From an uncultured Saprospiraceae bacterium (GTDB lineage Bacteria; Bacteroidota; Bacteroidia; Chitinophagales; Saprospiraceae), in contig CALJOK010000010.1 of NCBI GenBank assembly GCA_937981555.1, positions 62,001 to 126,000 of the forward strand: a stretch of 64,000 nt of DNA, read 5' to 3'. Under the pieces are notes generated by a model that was given only the letters and a program-made list of their open reading frames with translations, searched no databases and had not been told where the DNA came from. This document shows positions 60,947 through 64,000 of this stretch, one piece after another. Every line of letters begins with the position of its first letter. Positions within the stretch are counted from its first letter, which is position 1. A program made the position numbers and the translations under genes.

Positions 60947-63136
60947 CTATTCAATTACAACTTTCATTGGTGTACCATTATTTATTTTTAAAAAGTAAAT
61001 GCCACTACTCAAAGTGCTTACATCCAATTGGTAATATTCTTCCGAATATTGAGCAGACAAATTAAATTGAACTCCCACAGAATTCAATAAAATCACTCTT
61101 TCTATATCTTCTGAAGTTTGAATATATAATAAATCAGAAGCTGGATTGGGAAAAACAGAAGTTGGAAAAACTAGGTTGTCCACCGTCACAGAAGCAATAT
61201 GTGAATACTCAAATGCATCATTTAAATCCACTTGTTTTAGTCGGTAATAATTAATACCAAGGTGTGGATCGGTATCTTTAAAATCATAAACTGTTCTCAT
61301 AACCGTAGTTCCATTTCCTAATTTCGTTCCTATCGTTTTCCACGAATGACCATCTCTACTTTTTTGAATTTCGAAATAATCATTATTAATTTCTGAAAGA
61401 GTTATCCAATTTAAATCCACAGCTTGTTCCTCCTTATTCCATAATGCCGTAAACTCAATAAGTTCTACGGGAAGAGGAGTGGTTGTAGTGATTTCTATAT
61501 TGTCAATGTAAGTAGCATTGCCATTAGTAGTTTGATATGATCGGTTATATTTATTACTTGCTTCAAAACTTAATGTAAAAACCGAAGCAGCATAAGCACT
61601 TAAATCAATAGTAATGTGACTCCAGTTATTTTCATTGGCACTTGATGATTGATAAACACTTCCAATTTGTGTTCCATTGGCGAGCACTCTAAAGTTGGTA
61701 TAATTAACATTGAAACCATACAATTGTCTCAAGTCAAATTCCAATTGTAGTTGGCTAGCAGCAGAGGTAGCATCAATACAAATGTCTAATTTAGATTTAT
61801 AGTAAGGGTTCCAAAGTGATTCGAAAGCATTAGCACTTGTAGGAGTTTGGTAAAAAGGACTAGAAGATTCATCATTACCTTCGAGCACCAAACCATTGCT
61901 TCCTTGATTAGCTGCATCTGCTGATACCTCTACAGAATTTTTGTAAAGAGCATCCATATTAAAATCATTTAATGCAGTTGCCCCGCTTTCAAAATTTTGA
62001 GTATAAGGCAGAGATTTTGTACCTACAGAAACAATATGATTTTTAGTTTCAGTATTTGTATTTACTCCATCAGTAGCAGTTAAACTCACATTATAAAGAC
62101 CTGCTGTAGTATAAGTATGAGTAGGCGATGCTAAGGTGGAAGACATCCCATCTCCAAAATCCCAAGTCCATCCAGTCGCTCCAGCTACTGTGGCATCACT
62201 AAAGTCTACTGAAATATTACTTGCACAATCCTGAGTATAATCATAATAATACTCAGCTTCAAAAGTAATAGAATTGGAACAAGTCAAATACGCCCTTGAA
62301 TTGGTTAATGCCAATGCCATACGAGCTAGTTGATCCGTTGAAAAAAAAGTTCGACATTCCTTTCTTGAATAAGACAATTTATTAGTCACATCGGGAACGT
62401 AAGATTCTCCATTATTATCTGTTTCTGTTCCATAATAATCACAACCACCTGAATTCATATTAGAACTACTCAATACTGGATCAGCTGGGGTATCACAAAT
62501 TAAATCTCCTGCAGTACCGCAGTTAGAACCATTCACTAATTCAGCCCCAAATGCAGTAGTATGAGTATGATAAAGATTAAAGTAGTGTCCTAATTCATGT
62601 GAGAAAGTACTTTCATTCAGCGTACATGAATTGGCTAACATGACAAAATCTAATCCTCCAGGAAATTGAGCATGTCCACATATCGCACTAGTTCCTGAAA
62701 AGACATCTTCCGTTGAATAAATATTAATCACATTTGCTACAGAATGAGCAGTATGTAATGCATTCATTTCTGATTTATCATAATCATAATAATCATCGTT
62801 ATCAATATAGTTAATCGAACTACATTGGTAAAAATGAATTCCAGCATCAATAAAGTCTACATTAACTCGGTCAAAAGCAGCTAAGTAATCAGCAGAAGAT
62901 ATTCCTCCCGTACCTGCGGAGGTTCGGATGATATGCAATTGGACCGGGACAAAACTTAAGGTAGTTCCACTCTCAGGTGGATTGAGTTGATATAGTTGCC
63001 AATCTTTATTCTTTTGATGTAGATATGCCAGATCAGCATCATCGAAGTTCGTTCCGCAATCCATTTCTTGAGCAGAAATAGAAGTCGCAAAAAAGAATAA
63101 ACTAAACAAGGTAAGTAGGGGTAAATGTATTTTCAT
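60947..63136 (-). CDS. M43 (pappalysin/cytophagalysin-like) metalloprotease with PKD and T9SS sorting domains
   Basis: The 729-residue protein has a signal peptide ending SISAQ. The M43 catalytic domain (about 60-285) carries the zinc motif HELGHYFNLYH (His180, Glu181, His184, His190), in which the usual Gly of HExxHxxGxxH is Asn. A PKD domain (about 308-375, WTWDFGDGMSSTLASPTHTY), a jelly-roll/MAM-like beta domain and a T9SS type A sorting domain (about 650-729, VFPNPASDLLYI) follow. It should be a secreted or surface-bound protease for extracellular protein breakdown. Confidence 0.9.
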   Translation of the reverse strand: MKIHLPLLTLFSLFFFATSISAQEMDCGTNFDDADLAYLHQKNKDWQLYQLNPPESGTTLSFVPVQLHIIRTSAGTGGISSADYLAAFDRVNVDFIDAGIHFYQCSSINYIDNDDYYDYDKSEMNALHTAHSVANVINIYSTEDVFSGTSAICGHAQFPGGLDFVMLANSCTLNESTFSHELGHYFNLYHTHTTAFGAELVNGSNCGTAGDLICDTPADPVLSSSNMNSGGCDYYGTETDNNGESYVPDVTNKLSYSRKECRTFFSTDQLARMALALTNSRAYLTCSNSITFEAEYYYDYTQDCASNISVDFSDATVAGATGWTWDFGDGMSSTLASPTHTYTTAGLYNVSLTATDGVNTNTETKNHIVSVGTKSLPYTQNFESGATALNDFNMDALYKNSVEVSADAANQGSNGLVLEGNDESSSPFYQTPTSANAFESLWNPYYKSKLDICIDATSAASQLQLEFDLRQLYGFNVNYTNFRVLANGTQIGSVYQSSSANENNWSHITIDLSAYAASVFTLSFEASNKYNRSYQTTNGNATYIDNIEITTTTPLPVELIEFTALWNKEEQAVDLNWITLSEINNDYFEIQKSRDGHSWKTIGTKLGNGTTVMRTVYDFKDTDPHLGINYYRLKQVDLNDAFEYSHIASVTVDNLVFPTSVFPNPASDLLYIQTSEDIERVILLNSVGVQFNLSAQYSEEYYQLDVSTLSSGIYFLKINNGTPMKVVIE

Positions 63137-63315
63137 CGTTTTTTTTTTGTAAAAAAAGGGGTTAAAAAAATCGCTAACAAGAATGAACTTTACAAATTTA
63201 ATTATTTGATATTTAATAAAGAAAAATTCACTTAAAAATGACTTTAAAACATTAAAACATAATTCTTTAAAAAAATGTAACTAAGTTGATCTAAAAAATT
63301 ATAACAATAACTAAG

Positions 63316-63861
63316 ATGCTCGTCCAAAAATACAATCCTCTCTGGATTCAATATTTCAATGATTTAAAATTAGAATTTGAAAATGCACTTCAAGGATTGT
63401 ATTTTCAAATTGAACATGTAGGTAGTACTTCCGTGGTTGGACTTGCTGCCAAACCAATAATTGATATTGATATCGTTTATTGGGAAGACGAAGATTTTGA
63501 AAAAATAAAAAATAGACTTTCCAATATTGGATATTATCACAACGGTGACCAAGGAATATATGAACGAGAAGTTTTTAAAAGAAAAGACCATCTCAAAAAA
63601 CATTCAATTTTAGATCAACTAAAACACCATTTATATGTTTGTCCTTATGACAGTCTAGAATTACAAAGGCATATTCTATTTCGAGATTTTTTAAGGAAAA
63701 ATGAGTTAGTCAAAAAAGAATATGAAGATCTTAAATTTGAGATTGCAAAAGAGGTGAATCATGATCGAAAAAAATATGCAGCCCTAAAAGAAATTCGAGC
63801 AAAAGAATGGATTCAAGCAATAATCAATCTAGCAAAAAAGGAAAATGAAAAAGAAATGTAA
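63316..63861 (+). CDS. GrpB-family nucleotidyltransferase-like protein
   Basis: The 181-residue cytoplasmic protein matches the GrpB/UPF0157 family. The signature is IEHVGSTSVVGLAAKPIIDI (about 34-53) followed by DIVYW, containing the GS and DxD residues of the nucleotidyltransferase fold. KKHSILDQLKHHLYVC and YAALKEIRAKEWI are also typical. The biochemical role is not firmly known; some members are fused to dephospho-CoA kinase. It appears monocistronic. Confidence 0.88.
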   Translation: MLVQKYNPLWIQYFNDLKLEFENALQGLYFQIEHVGSTSVVGLAAKPIIDIDIVYWEDEDFEKIKNRLSNIGYYHNGDQGIYEREVFKRKDHLKKHSILDQLKHHLYVCPYDSLELQRHILFRDFLRKNELVKKEYEDLKFEIAKEVNHDRKKYAALKEIRAKEWIQAIINLAKKENEKEM

Positions 63862-63900
63862 TCTTAAAGTCATCCTTATTTAAACTAATTCCAAATAATT

Positions 63901-63929
63901 TTGAGAAACGAAATTTCCCCCTATCTTTG
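63901..63929 (+). promoter_or_regulatory. Promoter of the gene starting at 63954
   Basis: TTG (63901-63903, within TTTTG) and TATCTTTG (63922-63929) are spaced 18 bases apart, close to the Bacteroidota -33/-7 consensus. The -7 box ends 24 bases before the next start codon. Confidence 0.65.
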
Positions 63930-63953
63930 CGTTTATAAAGAAAAAACAGTTTC

Positions 63954-64000
63954 ATGTCAAAAACAACAATTGCAATTGCTGATGCACAATATTTAATTCG
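63954..64000 (+). CDS. Start of a gene cut by the window edge, possibly a response regulator
   Basis: Only 15 codons are visible (MSKTTIAIADAQYLI). The pattern TIAIADAQYLI resembles the first strand of a receiver domain in NarL/LuxR-type response regulators, and a good promoter precedes it. The assignment is tentative because nearly all of the gene lies outside the window. Confidence 0.5.
   Translation, partial: MSKTTIAIADAQYLI

Noticed and set aside
1-64000. CRISPR array, tRNA, rRNA, prophage, insertion sequence or integrase
   Set aside because: No regularly spaced direct repeats, cloverleaf genes, or transposase/integrase-like translations were seen on either strand.

Overview
The window is chromosomal DNA from a member of the Bacteroidota, most likely the Saprospiria/Sphingobacteriia side of the phylum. 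The evidence is AT-rich DNA, at least seven proteins ending in a type IX secretion (T9SS, type A) C-terminal sorting domain, DUF4249-like and DUF4369-like envelope proteins, and several Bacteroidota-type TAnnTTTG -7 promoter boxes. I saw no tRNA, rRNA, CRISPR array, integrase, transposase or phage gene. All family names come from reading the translations and from memory of the families; no search was run.

Layout. 1-1460: N-terminal propeller part of a tricorn-like protease, cut by the window edge. 1691-5530: a metal-handling cluster, with two MauG/MbnH-type diheme peroxidases, an MbnP-like protein that carries a T9SS sorting tag, and a small Cys-rich HYC_CC_PP-type protein. 5655-7463: a two-gene AAA ATPase plus Toprim/DUF4276-like pair that looks like an anti-phage system. 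7603-13204: housekeeping genes dnaK, panB and mltG with a DUF4249-like lipoprotein. 13216-19655: a beta-barrel protein and a MORN/HEAT-repeat protein, divergent from a protein joining an effector-associated domain (EAD11-like) to a membrane span, Ig-like repeats and a SPOR domain. 19837-24105: a TlpA-type thioredoxin fusion and purM.

24370-34076: four tandem paralogous T9SS surface proteins in the order short, long, short, long. The long ones carry a dockerin-like plus cohesin-like insert. A family 2 glycosyltransferase and an orphan 3' remnant of a fifth copy sit inside the array. 34110-44572: a TPR-CHAT caspase-like protein with a C-terminal membrane anchor, a large secreted protein of unknown function, and an FG-GAP/SprB-repeat T9SS protein. 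44826-50426: a serine hydrolase, an SPFH-domain lipoprotein, a third diheme peroxidase, and an AraC regulator with an alpha/beta hydrolase.

50609-57977: a TetR-TolC-MFP-RND efflux operon whose TolC protein has an N-terminal periplasmic-binding-protein domain. An identical 14-bp palindrome lies before tetR and before tolC. 58353-60852: an ECF sigma factor, a TPR anti-sigma-like membrane protein and a Tat-exported Gfo/Idh oxidoreductase. 60947-64000: an M43 metalloprotease with T9SS tag, a GrpB-family protein and the start of one more gene.

The most interesting points are the T9SS-tagged MbnP/diheme-peroxidase cluster, the ATPase-Toprim pair, the EAD-to-SPOR transmembrane protein, the alternating T9SS paralog array with a gene remnant next to the glycosyltransferase, and the substrate-binding/TolC fusion with its repeated operator. 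Two REPIN-like twin-hairpin repeats (9724-9927 and 19662-19768) sit beside gene ends.
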